DNA of 64,000 nucleotides, from positions 56,978,001 through 57,042,000 of the forward strand of contig CM114271.1 in NCBI GenBank assembly GCA_050084515.1, in the 5' to 3' direction. Shown one piece after another: positions 11,029 to 23,551 of the stretch (within the stretch, counting starts at the first letter, position 1; every line of letters begins with the position of its first letter). The translations under genes were made by a program, and so were the position numbers. The DNA comes from Blasia pusilla (lineage: Eukaryota > Marchantiophyta > Marchantiopsida > Blasiales). The notes beneath the pieces are model-generated. The model was not told where the DNA came from. It did no database searches and saw nothing but the letters and a program-made list of their open reading frames with translations.

Positions 11029-12374
11029 TTATGGGTGTAGGCAACCTAATGTGTCATCACCACAAGAAGCCTCCCGCGGTCTACTGGTCATCACTCCAAC
11101 CTCACTACTGGTAGCACACAGGAGTAACACTACTCTGGAAATCAGCGTCAACCCTAACAATGGGCGCGCAAGCAAGAAGTAACGATGGAGGGGATCCAAA
11201 CACAGGAAGTCCAACAACAACCCTCAAATCGCAAATGGAAATCAAGGTAACACAATCCACCAAACGTGGCGCCCCTTGAATCCAGAGAACCCACCATACA
11301 ATTCTAACGCAATAGCTACTCCGCCGTGGGTCAATGACATGCTAGTCTGACTCGTAGCATCTGAAAATATCACCTGCATGGAGAGGCTACACCGTACTAT
11401 GCGCTAGAGATCCATCAACCAAAATCCTGAGATGCATAAAGCGCCTCACACATTTCCAAACAACGCCAAATGAGCTACACTAGTGTGTACACTTGCATAG
11501 TTAAGAACTCAGCAGTTAAGCGTTTTCCAGGCATAATAGCCCAAAGATGGATGACCAGTCATGCAACACTCAAATCACAAATCCTACAAAAATTGCCTCA
11601 CGCCCAAGCAAGCAAGCTTGCTTGCTTGCTCCTTGCTCCTTACTCCGCCTCTCACACCCACTCGCCATAAGCTACCACTCACCAGGGCGCCCCCAATGGG
11701 ATAGGCGTCTCCAACAACGGACGAATCACCAACCAACCAGCCCCTCCGATCTATTGTCCACCATAGCTGACCTTGGTCCACGAAATTTCAATTAGAAATT
11801 ACTCCATAAATCCTCAACCAAAATTGAATCTGTTTCAACCTAAATTCAATTGACCACCATAGCTATCTCTCCACAAAAAATCAGCTACAATCAAGCTCTG
11901 TACTCTGAGCTAAAAATCAAACAAACTTGTTGTCCATGCACCTCCACAATCGCAAATCCGACAACGCTTCCGCCCAGATTCATGCACGCAAAAATCTGCA
12001 ATGCTCCACACACTCAAGCAGAAAGCTTCATATGAGATCACAATACAAGTGGTAACAGGAACCTCTCACCCGATCAGGATGAACTTCAACAGAGCTTCCG
12101 CACTCCAAGCTCTCTACATCAGAAAACCGTCGAACACGAACCAGAATCTTCAATCCTTGATAACTTCCAGCTCCCTTGACGAAATCTGGCGATCTAAAGC
12201 GCGTTGGAAAGCTCTTAGCAAGGCGCTTCTTTTCCAACCAACCACGCACCAGATTCCTACCTCCAACATAGGCCACAAACCACGAACATCCACGGTTGAG
12301 TACATAATCAGTCCTAACCAGATCCTACTGATCCACAATCGAAGCTACCATCGATCTACTCTAGTTTTTTGAGT
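11029..12374 (-). other. E1 5' leader, non-coding
   Basis: This stretch lies between A1 and gag. I see no long coding frame. A perfect palindrome GCAAGCAAGCTTGCTTGC lies at about 11610-11627. No clear initiator-Met primer-binding sequence follows A1, so the priming mechanism of this family is unclear. Confidence 0.5.
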
Positions 12375-12741
12375 GAAATCCGTGAAAGACCTACTGTCAT
12401 AAAACACATATAGAATCACATACATTCGAGCCAAACCCACTCCATGATAGGAGAATCCATGTCGAAGCTTGCGGGAACCACCATAGCCAAGAGCTCTACT
12501 CACTACCAAGGCTAACTCCCAATGCAACAGGTTCAACTTAAAGAACTAACTGTTCTTTGAGTGCACTCCACACTATATCCTCCAACCTAAGAGCGGGTCC
12601 TACTGGAAAATTCACCCTCAACTAAGTAACCCCCAACCCTATGTATGAAACCGTATCTCTACCTAGACACTACGGCCCTACATAAGGTATGGCCTCTACT
12701 AGCATATTATACTCTACGACATAATCGGTATGGTCGTGACA
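12375..12741 (-). repeat. E1 terminal repeat part A1
   Basis: This is the only terminal block at the 5' end of E1. It matches A2 over 367 bp and lacks any adjoining B block on either side. It ends GTCGTGACA, immediately followed by the GCTC target duplication. Confidence 0.85.
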
Positions 12742-12745
12742 GCTC

Positions 12746-12908
12746 TAACCCAATGCGTTGTGTGCAATGCTATTTTAATTTTGTCTATAAGCTATTTTTG
12801 GATTTCAATGAATCAATACCACTGAATGTATTGAACAATTCTATTATGACCAGCTTTTCAATATCAGTATGTGCACTTGCTCTATGTGTTTTGAATTCAC
12901 ATCAGGAG

Positions 12909-12981
<73 letters not shown>

Positions 12982-13924
12982 TAGCCACTCACTAGTCCTA
13001 CATGTTGGTATTGAGGGTGTGAGCAAAGTAGATAATAATGGCAAGTTGTCCTTCTATTGCCGAAATTCCTTTCGACTTGGAGAACTTTCCCTCTAGGCTC
13101 CGAAGGCTTCTCTTTGAAGTGAGGATGAATTTTCTGCATAGGAGAAGGCCTACTGCATTCTTTGATGGAATCATGACCATGTCTAAGCCTACAAAAGCAA
13201 AAATATGTGGACTCCTCTCCACATATGAGATGACTTGGGCTCATAATCGGATTTGGAGGCATCCACAAAACAGGAGATTCCATGGCATTTTCATTATATC
13301 ATGAAGTTAACTTTTTCTCCCACCATTGGATGGTGATGAGACCTGGCACATACCAAGGCCTCAAATCCCTCCTTTCTAACTCTTTCTCCAACTCTAACTT
13401 TTGGACACTCAAAGATTCCACAATCTCCATCACGAGTGACATATCCAATTCGGTGAAGTACTATGGTCATTCACAACAGATTAGCTTTATACTTTGTTTG
13501 TTTAGATCTTCGCTGGAAACATTTATTAGACCATGGCCATGATGAAGTGTACATATCAAAGGATTAAGTCATTATCTAAAGTTGGGTGTGTTACATTTGT
13601 CATTCAGGAATGTCCTTGGAAGCGTTGGACCACATCGGTGAGGATTGTTAGTGACGATTGAAATCTCCATTGAGATAAGTCCCAGGTAGGTATACATACC
13701 TTATCATACTTGTCTTGACTTCACGTGGGTATGCATTCATCTAAGATGATAGCTCGTGCAGCCGTGGTTTATGGAACTCATTATTGAGGCAAGATGTCAT
13801 GGTTTTGGATGTGTTTGGAATGTTTCAGTTCACAGTTTGCGGGAATTCACTTCCAATCCCCTTAGAATGGATTTGAACCACCCAATTAGAGTAAAGGCAC
13901 ACGATTCCAAGTTGTGGTAGTAAG
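12746..13924. other. Unassigned DNA between E1 and CACTA1
   Basis: Apart from the GA microsatellite I recognise nothing. ORFs at 13038-13304 and 13282-13542 (plus) show no known motif. No CACTA-type left terminus is seen, although CACTA1 should have one upstream of its transposase. Confidence 0.4.
12911..12980. repeat. (GA)n microsatellite, about 35 units
   Basis: An uninterrupted GA dinucleotide run. Arg-Glu or Leu-Ser dipeptide ORFs across it are artefacts. Confidence 0.97.
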
Positions 13925-13930
13925 AAAGCA

Positions 13931-16900
13931 GAGGAGCTAGTGTATTGGGCTGTAAGATTATGGTGTCCCTGCAATGACTGTAAGGGTGGGTCTACGTTGT
14001 CCATCGGCAAGGTGGAAGCACATTTGAGAAAAAATGGACGCTCGGCGCTTTGTCGAGTGCCAAAATATAGGGATGGATGGGACTCTTCAGATGAGGAGTG
14101 GCTTATGCATGATCTTGCTGAAAAAGAAGCCAAGAAGAAAAGACAATGGAGTCAGCCCCCACCTTCCATGTGGATGGAAGGGAGAGATCTTCCATGGCAG
14201 ATATAGACAAGCACATTGAAGTTCATAAAATGATCAATGACATTTTCCAAAAATATGACCATATACACGAGGATGAAACTGAAGAGATGTCTCTCTCATC
14301 TGATGAATTACCAAAACCGGGAATGTCAAATGAAGAACCACTATTCAATCATGGAGATGAATACAAGGAGCTTGTTGAAGCTTGCAAACCCTTGTTCCCT
14401 ACAGCAAAAACATTTGTTTTGGCTTTTTTCATGTTACTATTCAACATTCAAACCACCCATTGCGTCCCAAATGTAGCTATTGATGAATTTTTGAAACTCC
14501 TTTATAAGTTGGTCCTACCAACAAGGAACTTGGCGCCACCGAGTTATTATGTAGCAAAAAAACCCATTGGTAAACTAGGCTTAGGTTACAATAGTATCCA
14601 TGCATGTTCGGTTGGATGTGTTTTATTCCGGGGTGATTTGGCTGAAGCTGAGATCTGTCCATTATGTGGGAAACCAAGGTTCTGGAAAGTGGGTAGAACG
14701 TTGGTACCATGTAAGATATTAAGGCATTTTCCTGTCATACCTCGGATGAGACGTATGTTTAGATGCAAGACGTTGTTTGATTTGTTAACTTAGGCCCCCT
14801 TGAATGAGAGCAAGGATGGCTTAGAAAGGCATACAACAGATTGCAAGGCATGGCACCACATGGATAACTTATATCCAGAGTTTGCCGAGGAGAAGAGGAA
14901 TTGCAAGTTTGGGCTAGCTTTGGACAAAGTGAATCCCTTTTCAAAAAAATTAAGTTCGTGGTCAACATGGCCCGTGCTTCTTGTCAATTATAACTTGCCT
15001 CCCTGGCTCCAGACAAAAAAATTCTTTGTGATGCTCTCTTTGATCATACCAAGAAAGGAGAGTATAAAAGGGAAAAACATAGACATATACTTGCTTCCTC
15101 TAGTAGAAGAGTTCCAGGAAATGTAGAAAGGGGTTCAATTTCATGACGTTTGGAAGGTAGGCAGAAGTTGGAACTTTATGTTCAGGGCTACCTTACTATG
15201 GACCATAAATGATTATCTGGCATACGGAACTGTAGTTGGGCAGAGCCACGGTGGAAAACTAGATGTACTACATGCGGGCCTTGAGTGGATTCTGATTTTT
15301 CAAAGTCTTGTGGCAAGCCCATATACGGTTGTCATCATCCATATCTCCCATTGAGCCATACATGGAGGACCTGTAGGTATGGATCTCATTTCAACTGGAG
15401 TGCAAAACTTAGACCACGTGTGCCTAGACTACTTTTCAGAGAGATTATTGGATGGGAAAATGAAAAAACATACATATGATGAGAGTGGGAGTCGAGAAGA
15501 CGGCCCTAATGATCCCTACAAGAGAACCAGGGTGAAAAGGCTGAGTATACTATATCCGTTGCCTTACTGGCTAGTATCCTGCTTCCTCTCTATATTATCT
15601 ATTCTTTATGTTATGAAATAGTGGCTATAGAGGAGGATAGCTTTGTTTGATTTGATTGTGGATATTAGCTATTATGTTCAAGTTGTGAGATGTCCATGCT
15701 TCCTTGACGATACAATCAGAATTTTCTTATACATCATACGTTAGATGTAATGCACGTTGAGAAGAATATCGTTGAGAATCTAGTCAAGACCTTATTTGGA
15801 GTGAAAGATATTGTGAAAGTAAGGAGAGATTTGGAAGCTTGTGGGATTCGATCCCATTTGTGGTTGCAACCCCATCCTAGTAGACCCCAAGTTTTGCTTA
15901 AACCAGTTTCCGATTATTGTCTATCTCCCCATGACTTCAACACTTTCCTTTTGAGGATTCAGAACTTGAAGGTGCCATCTTGATATTGTGGAGAACTCTC
16001 CAAGCATGTGGTTAATAAAAAATTGGGCAATATGAAATCATATGATTACCATGTCTTCATTCAGTAAATCCTTCCTTATTGCATCTGTGGTCTTCTAAAG
16101 GACCATGTGAGAATGGTGGTTATTAGATTATCCGACATTTTTAGAATGGTGTGTACAAAGGTGTATGATCCAGCTTTATTCGACAAACTCCTGGAAGAAA
16201 CTACCATAACCCTTTGTCTCTTTGAAATGCATTGCCCTCCATCTTTCTTTGACGTGATGACACATTTGTTGATTCATGTCATAGAAGAATTGGACATGTG
16301 TGAGCCAGTAGCATGTCGGTGGATGTATTCAATAGAGCGGTATATGGGGTACATGAAGAAATATGTATGGTCTAAAGCTAGGCCAGAGGGGTGTATGGCA
16401 GAAGGGCATGTGAAGGACGAGGCATTATGGTTTGTGACAGAGTATATGAAAAGGTTTGAAGACATGTGGACGCGAGTGTGGGATGATGGGGAGGAAGAGG
16501 GGGTCGCTGATGAGGAGCTAGAAGGTGCAGGCACTCCAGTTCGACTTTTGCGAGAAATGATCAACTTAGCACATCATTATGTGTTGCATAATACAGAGGT
16601 CATGGTTGATTGGCAAAGGTAAAACTCTCCAATATATACTTATGAGGGTTATAGTTATGTTAATTATGGTTTGGACTCTCAAAGTGTATATTATTTTGGT
16701 ATTAAGACATTAAATACAAAAGAATGTACTAATACCATTAACATTGTTATTGAACAAGAAATATCAGTCATCTACGAGAGACATTCCTTTTGAAAAGTGG
16801 ATTCGCCTTGCCATTACATAGGATGCAATTGACAACTCAAAAGATCCTGATGCTCACCTACTATTGTTAACTATACCTCCTAATAGTAGGGCATTGTCAT

Positions 16901-17478
16901 TCAAGAGTATGAAAGCCTACAGAAACCACTACAGGGTAGAAGGGCCAAGTGGTGCGACACCCTTCTCCACTTATGATAGTGGAATAGGTGTAGTATTTGA
17001 TGATGAAAAAAGTTCCAACCAGAATTTTTTATACTCGTATGTTGGGGTGTTGGTTGATATTCTCTTACTTGATTATGGAATTTTAGAACAACCCATAATA
17101 CTAATGCAAGGGCGGTGGGTTAAAGCAGATTGGGATTCGAGAGTAGGGTCCATGAAATTGGATAAGGAGGGTCTTTTGTTGGCCAACTTAAGGTCATGCG
17201 AGCCATTAGATCACGAGCCATTTGTTTTCCCATCAGAAGTGCAACAAGTGTTTTATGGAGATGCTGATGAGGGTGGAGGATGGAAAGTGGTAATGAGGAA
17301 GGAATCTAGAGCTCGGAGAGTTTATTTTCATGACTTAGAGTCACAAGATGGAGCTTGTAATGCTTTGCCCACCTTCCATGCCAAATGCATGGAACCAGGG
17401 AATCTACCAGAGGCAAGTACCTTAGGAGCTGGAGTCCTAAGTGATGCAGAAATGGAAGCTGCTATGGTGGATGTGTAG
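13931..17478 (+). pseudogene. TNP2-like CACTA transposase
   Basis: Domains appear in the family order across several frames. First is a transposase-associated N-terminal domain (WCPCNDCKGG then VEAHLRKNG, about 13940-14060). The TNP2 core follows (14380-15480), with ACSVGCVLFRGDLAEAEICP, PCKILRHFPVIPRMRRMF, CKFGLALDKVNPF, YNLPPWL and ATLLWTIND. Next are LDVMHVEKNIVENLVKTL (about 15740), a DUF4218-like part (VMTHLLIHVIEELDMC, RWMYSIERYMGYMKKYV, KARPEGCMAEG; 16107-16620) and a DUF4216-like part (VDILLLDYG, PFVFPSEVQQVFYGD; 16864-17478). Some breaks may be introns, but stops (near 15125 and 16064) show decay. It would cut and rejoin CACTA ends. Confidence 0.82.
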
Positions 17479-17718
17479 CATGTGCCAATAATCCATGTAT
17501 GGGATATGATAGAAGACGTTGATTCAGACTCTAATAACTCAGAATTTGATTAGATTAATTCATAGTTTTATCTTTGGCACTCACCATTATGTTTTTATTT
17601 GGTATGATTCAAATAATTGAGTTATGTTACAAGGATGTAAGTGACTCCTAGTGTTGTTGGGCATAATGGATGAAACTCTGTGGCAACAAGTAGAACTCTC
17701 AAATTGCCGTCAAGTTAG

Positions 17719-20700
17719 ATGTTATTCTTGCTTACTTGTTGTCTTCAGAGGGAGGGAGGCGCTTGGAACGGTGTACTTGATATGACTGATAAGAACGTGG
17801 AATCCAATCAAAGTTCATCTTGGGATGGTATAGATAATGTTCAACAAAGTCCTAATCCATATGAAGAAGAAAGGAATCGCAGAGTAAGAGAGAGAAAGGC
17901 CCAAGAGGCGGAGTGTTTTGGTGGGTTGAAGGATTGGTCAGTATGATCTTGGATAACCTGTATCTTTTGCTTTATTTGGTCAAGTGTATCATGTTCATAT
18001 AGTGGTTTTACATTAGGAAATATGACAAAAATTGTGTGATCATATTTTGAAGGTTTGTTGCTCCAAGGGTTGTGAAGGAGCGCAAGCCTTTGCCATTTTG
18101 GAATCCTTCTCTTCCATAAAGACGCAACTTATTGTTGGAGGAGAAGGCCACTAACCAAAGTGAAAACCGTGGGGAGACTCGAAAAGATTGTTTAAATAGT
18201 GATTCCAAAGACCCCTATTATAATCCACTCCTTGAGATGGACTTCTTGGGGGCTGAAGAGGATGACGACTTCTGGCTGGAGGATGGGAGGGTACTTTCTC
18301 TTCACATCTTGTTGTTTTGTTACTCTCTTCAGATTTCAGAATTATGAATACTGTGTTAACTCACAATGAGATGTTTGTTTTGAATAGCCTCAAGCAAAGG
18401 AGCGTCCAGTCAAACCTATCGTGCGCATACATATCGCTACACAACATACATCGCTGGTTACATCTACACCATACAACACCGATCTTCCCCACACACGGGT
18501 CGATCCACACATGTACAAAAATCAACTCATACATATACATGAAGATCACACAACAAAAATAAAGAGTAGTAAAAACGGCACACCCGACCTAAAACTCCAC
18601 TCCTCAATCTACATCGGCACATCGAGCCTCGTCCACCCTGTGCTATCAAGGAATCCGGACGCTAGCACCCTAGTCCTATCTCACACACATACAAGGGAGG
18701 TGCTCCAACGGCCCAACATGAGAAAGATGGCTTAAGAAATCCATCTTCCTCTCTTATATAGGGTAAGGAAGAGCCAAAAGGCTCTTCCCCTAAAAATAGC
18801 CCTCCCCTTGGTAGCCTACGCATACAAGTTACTAGGGGCCGGTGACCTGGTCAACAAGTCACCCGGCTATGAAAGACCTCAATATGAAAGTTGTTAGAAA
18901 CAACGTTCCTGACACAATGGACCTATCCTCAACCTCATCCGACACCGTGGGACAAAGTTACACTCAAGATAGTCCGCTGGCTCCTACGCCCTATCCACGA
19001 TAGATCTCGGCCTATCGGCTACTAAGATGTGACAAACCATCTAAATAGGGAAATGTACTAAATTCCACCAATACAAATGATGCGGTAATGTAATTGTAGA
19101 CATGGAGGAATATTCAACTATCTCTATATGTATGATTGGTATGTAATAAAATGAGTGGTAGAAACGTGTCATTATGACTTCACTAATCTTTATTCATCAA
19201 ATGCTCTCTAGTTTAGTTTACTAATAAATTTACTTACATGTGCAGCCCATGGACGGAACTCCATCACAACCCATAATGCCTTCGCAAGCATATCCCCCTC
19301 CTCCATCCCCATGGGCACAAAGCCACATGCCGTGGTGGGTACCTATGATGATGCAATCACCGATGGGTTATGGAAGTCAATTTCAGCCACCATGGACCAA
19401 TGGAGCTCAATCATCCATAACCATCCCATCCCGTGGATAAGTAGGCTTACTATTCTGCCCTTTCTTGTTTTGCATACGCGAATTCAATTAATTGGAAGTC
19501 TAACTAGTTAATTGTATTTCTTTTGTGGACACAAGGGACATGGGCCATCCCAACCGCCACCCCCAACACCATTGGTATCTCCATTGGCCAACGGGAATAC
19601 GGATGACCAATTATACCATAGTAGGTCTCAATCTTGCACAACGCCTATCCCATCAGAAAATTTGACCCCGCAAGTAGGGGCATCTACAGGTAACTTCTCA
19701 CTTGGTTCCGAGTTTGCAAATTTATATTGAATAGGTTGTTGTATTCTTGCACGCGACGACCTCAATTATAGAGTGATGAAAATGTGGTACTTTCCAGACC
19801 TATGTTCATGCGGCTACTCAATTCTTGAGTCTATGTTTTGGAAGTTATTAAAAATGATATGATATGATATGAAATTCATGCCTAGAGAAATTGATTTGAT
19901 AGTTTACGTATTTCTAGGTCATCTGATTTGTTTATAGATGATGTAACTCTTTTCAAAGTTTTCAAAGTTTATGAGTTATAGTTAAGGTAGAGTTCACCAC
20001 ACTTATGTTATTTGCTGATATATACTCCTCAATTCTTCATGATACATATGACTTTTGAGAATTGACATAATAGTTCTCAGTTTTATGATTCTTATTAAAG
20101 TGTTTGCTGAATTATTGAATGGTCTCTTTGATTTATGGAAATTTGGTAGTCTCCATATTTATATTCATTTGGCTATTGAATTCTAGAAACTAAGTTTCTA
20201 GACTTTAGGAATGATATGATGGTAGAATATGTCCACATTTGCTAGGCTTAATGGGAGAGTACAATTGTTCTAAATTACATGGTTGGTTGGATTATGAAAG
20301 GTGTGAAATTGTTACTAGTATAAGTTGGTCTTATAATTAATATAGTTCAACATAATTATGATTTGGTGAGTTTATAATTATCGGCGCTACATTTTTTACA
20401 TCTGAGAATTGGGATGGTGGTATATTTGTAGGAGAATGGTAGAGTCGCACAAAACGTGATTTGTGGATTCGTGATGTCTCCATTAAGAAGAAACAAAACT
20501 TGAAATCTAGATGTGAGCACAAGCCAGATGGTATTCCGTCGCATGGAGCTCCATGTTATGAGCCTTGGCTAAATGAATTGAAGGTATGGGTGATGAGGTA
20601 CTTGGACTTATCATGCATTGAGATTAGTAAACAGAATTCTATCAACATGGCTGCTCTTCAAAATCACATCTTTGAGGAATGCACATATGTGGGTGCATCA

Positions 20701-22210
20701 TCTCTTTTGCTTGATTTCATGAAAAGAAAAAGCACTACTATTGAAAACTGAGCGATCCAATGTCAAGAACTATTGGACATTACATGGGGCTCATTGCGCA
20801 ATCCCGTGTTACCCTGATATCAATGAGGAGTCATGGAATTGATCAGTAGATTATTGGCTCTCCGAGGAGGGCAAAATGAAGGCAGAAAAGATGGCTCGAG
20901 CAAGGGCCATCTTTAAATTTCTCCGGCCGTGCAGGTTTAGATGGACTTGATGTAAGTCATCTTGGCATTCCCTAGTTTTCTTGCTAAAGTTACATAATGG
21001 TAGAAAACTTCCATTATTGCTTCATTTCCATATTTGCATTGAACCCTTTCACATGCATGAATTTCATAATTTATGTATTTAAGGAGCATGTGCAGGTGCA
21101 ACAACGTACCTCAAAGGAGTCCTTGAGCACGGGACTAGAATCTATGGAGAGAGAAGAGTTGCCTAAGGAACCAGGTTTCACACAATTGAGTTCATCGGTA
21201 AATGTAAATGCATAACTCTTTTCTTACCCGTTGGCTTGACATGGCTAGTATTATGATCTTCATCTGATTGGGTCATGGAGTTAGTATCAAATCCTTAATC
21301 AGGTTGAATTATGGAGTTAGTATCATGGTTGTATCTGACTGTATAATTGCAAAACCATTTTTTTTGGTACCTAATTGATTGTTGGATTATATATGCAGAG
21401 TGTGGAATCTAGAGTCACTATTCAATTGGAAGAAGTGGAAAAGAAGTGAAGCATAGATTTGGATGATGTGAAGTTGCAGATGGAACGGCAGAACAAAGCA
21501 TTAAGTGTACTCATGGAAATGTTGTCCAAGCTTACTTAAAAGGATGTGTCTTCAACACCACACCAGATTTTTAGTTCCCCGCCATCCAATTCCCAACCAT
21601 ATGCAATAATAGATGAGAAGCTCATATTAGGTAGCCCATTCTCATTCTTCCGCCCTCGATTTTCAATGGTTATAACTACTTGTCCTTTCTAGCATGAGTA
21701 TTTCAGAACTGGCTTTCTTTGTTTTGAGTAACTTACAGTCATTGTTGAACCTATACCAACGTCTGAAGCCGAACAATTTCTTGTTGTGGACAATCAAATG
21801 GTCATCTAGGACTTGTGAACTTTCCGCATCATCTTCCGAAATGGGGATGGTCTTTCAAACAGGTGTATCGTAGCAGTTTTTATTTTCAGATTAATGGTGC
21901 AAATGCATGTGAAAAGAATTTGAATTGATACTAACTAAATGCCTCTGGATTTTTTTAGCTACGAATTGGTGATCACGTATTACTCACCAAGCCAAAGTTG
22001 AGTAAGATGATGCATGGGTGAGGAGTTATATCAGGTTTTGGTGGAAGAGACAAGCTCCATGCCAAAGACATCCCCTTAGGCGTGGTGAGGGTTGATCTAA
22101 ACGAGGTGTTCGAACGAGAATATACTTTGTGGATGCTGAATCTGCTAGACGAACCTGCATAAGAAACATTTGGTAATGCTCTTGGCTCAAGCATGCTCTG
22201 GCCAGAGATG
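17719..22210 (+). pseudogene. CACTA1 second ORF region (DNA-binding/TNP1-like), fragmentary
   Basis: Pieces in one orientation follow the transposase. One is a basic segment EEERNRRVRERKAQEAECFG (about 17870-17930). A Pro-rich segment follows (19240-19730), then a part with YWLSEEGKMKAEKMARAR near 20850-20930. A helical segment lies at about 21430-21530, and last comes VRVDLNEVFEREYTLWM within 21960-22160. This resembles the plant En/Spm accessory proteins (Transposase_24 and TNP1 families), which bind subterminal repeats. Exon boundaries cannot be drawn, and the solo LTR interrupts the region. Assignment rests on position and short motifs only. Confidence 0.45.
18417..19034 (-). mobile_element. 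Solo terminal repeat of an E1-related family
   Basis: It starts TATCGTGCGCATAC (a mutated TGTC) and ends ATGTGACA, and is flanked by AACC at 18413-18416 and 19035-19038. It matches the 57494-58102 unit of E4 along its length. It contains one B block followed by one A block and nothing else. It interrupts the CACTA1 second ORF region. Confidence 0.85.
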
Positions 22211-22599
22211 CATATGAGAAAGGTGAATTAGTAGAGTAGTCTTTTCTTTTGGCACCCAACTATCTAAGATGCAATAACTTTGTTTTCATGGATAACATGA
22301 TCTCTCTTGCTCTTTCAAGATGAGATCATAAACCCTACTATATTTGATCTTCATTTTTTTATCTATTTGGATTATAACCCCATGTAATATTGATTCATTT
22401 TGTAATTTGGTGTATGGAAGCTACTCTTTGGTGATATTCCATCCCTCAAAATTTGTTTTCAAGAGTATCTTTTCATTATTTGCTTGGTTAATTGCTTGCG
22501 TATGTTTCGTTTGTAGCAAGAAATACTTATTACATCTCTTTCTAAACTCAGAGAAAAAATATATGTAGTTTTCTTGATTACTTCAAGATGCCACTACTC

Positions 22600-23551
22600 A
22601 ATGTAACAACGTAGTGCTCATATGCTCATTCCATATAGTTCAATTGACATGTTTTTGGACGTATGATGTTTTGTTATTTGCGCTTTTTTCAAAATTATAC
22701 TATGTGCTAAGGTGAATGCTTAAGTGTTCACCATATAAATGGAAAATAGGATTTCAATAATTCAAATCCAGTAATTCTTGCACCGTTCAAAAGGCATAAT
22801 AAACATTCGAATATATCCAAAATTTATTTTTCCACTAGTCATATCGATATAACTAGCACAGTACGGTTCAAAAATTGAAGTAGTAAGCTTCAAGTTCTCT
22901 CTGGTCATAATTGTATGACTCATGCAGTTCTGTTGCAATGACTATATAATTTCCGCAACTCACATACTCATATGTTGGTGACTAAACCAGTTGTGTCCGC
23001 TTCTATAGTAGTCATGTAACTCTACTCTTCTAGTCATAGTACATGACTACATGAGTCCATACCAACATTTCAATAAAATAAAATGACTACATGAGTTTCC
23101 AACTATAACTGAATGGAGTACACTTGGTGCATTTTGATACGATATTCTGAACTTTTGCACACCAACCATGACTAAAGGAGTCGTTGGTGGTAACTAGAAA
23201 AATATACATATATGACTAGATGAGTCGTATTCAAGTCCATATCATCATTCACATGTCACAACAATAGTCCATGTCATTAGTGACACATCACACTAAATAG
23301 TCCATGTCACTGATTATGTGTCATTATTCCATGTCATCTCAGTGATGTGTCAATCATGGCCTCATGACTACACCCTTGAGTCATATACCAACCTCCACCT
23401 AACCTGACCATCCCAATTAGCCTAGTCGCCAGACAAATGGACTTGGCTTTTATGTCTAAAGTAGTTGTCAGTCATTGTTAGTCGTGGTATCTAACGTATG
23501 ACTCATATGAGTCATATAATCTAGTCATAAAACCAGGGATTTCTTCTAGTG
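22600..23551. repeat. CACTA1 right subterminal repeats and terminal inverted repeat
   Basis: Copies of an ATGACTACATGAGTC-like motif and its inverse recur from about 22830 to 23530. The terminus (23517-23551) is TCTAGTCATAAAACCAGGGA continuing to CTTCTAGTG. Such motifs are binding sites for the element's own regulator in En/Spm. Confidence 0.75.

Larger units (their letters stand above)
2111..12741 (-). mobile_element. E1: Ty3-type retrotransposon with DNMT3-like methyltransferase and PHD finger
   Basis: Read on the minus strand, the order is A1 terminal repeat, leader, gag, protease, cytosine methyltransferase, RT/RNase H, integrase, PHD finger, purine tract, B1, A2, B2. The outer ends read TGTC...GACA and are flanked by GCTC at 2107-2110 and 12742-12745 (the next base, T, also matches), a target-site duplication typical of DDE integrases. 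Coding parts carry stops and frameshifts, and the RT active site is mutated, so this copy is dead. A 1-kb solo LTR of the E2 family sits in the leader at 10031-11028. E3, E4 and E6 in this window are relatives, so E1 represents a multi-copy family. Confidence 0.85.
13925..23551 (+). mobile_element. CACTA1: En/Spm-type DNA transposon, left end missing
   Basis: It carries a TNP2-type transposase (13.9-17.5 kb), a second ORF region (17.7-22.2 kb) and a right terminus. The last 35 bases end GGGATTTCTTCTAGTG, the inverse of a CACTAGAAGAAATCCC start, nearly identical to the left end of CACTA2. The right subterminal kilobase is packed with GACTACATGAGTC-like motifs. No matching left end is visible, so that end is deleted or lies outside the window. 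A solo LTR splits the second ORF region at 18417-19034. Confidence 0.8.

Noticed and set aside
12844-13283. ORFs rich in Arg-Glu, Leu-Ser or Glu-Arg dipeptides
   Set aside because: They are translations of the GA microsatellite.
13038-13542. Possible host gene between E1 and CACTA1
   Set aside because: Two overlapping short frames without recognisable motif, splice pattern or promoter.
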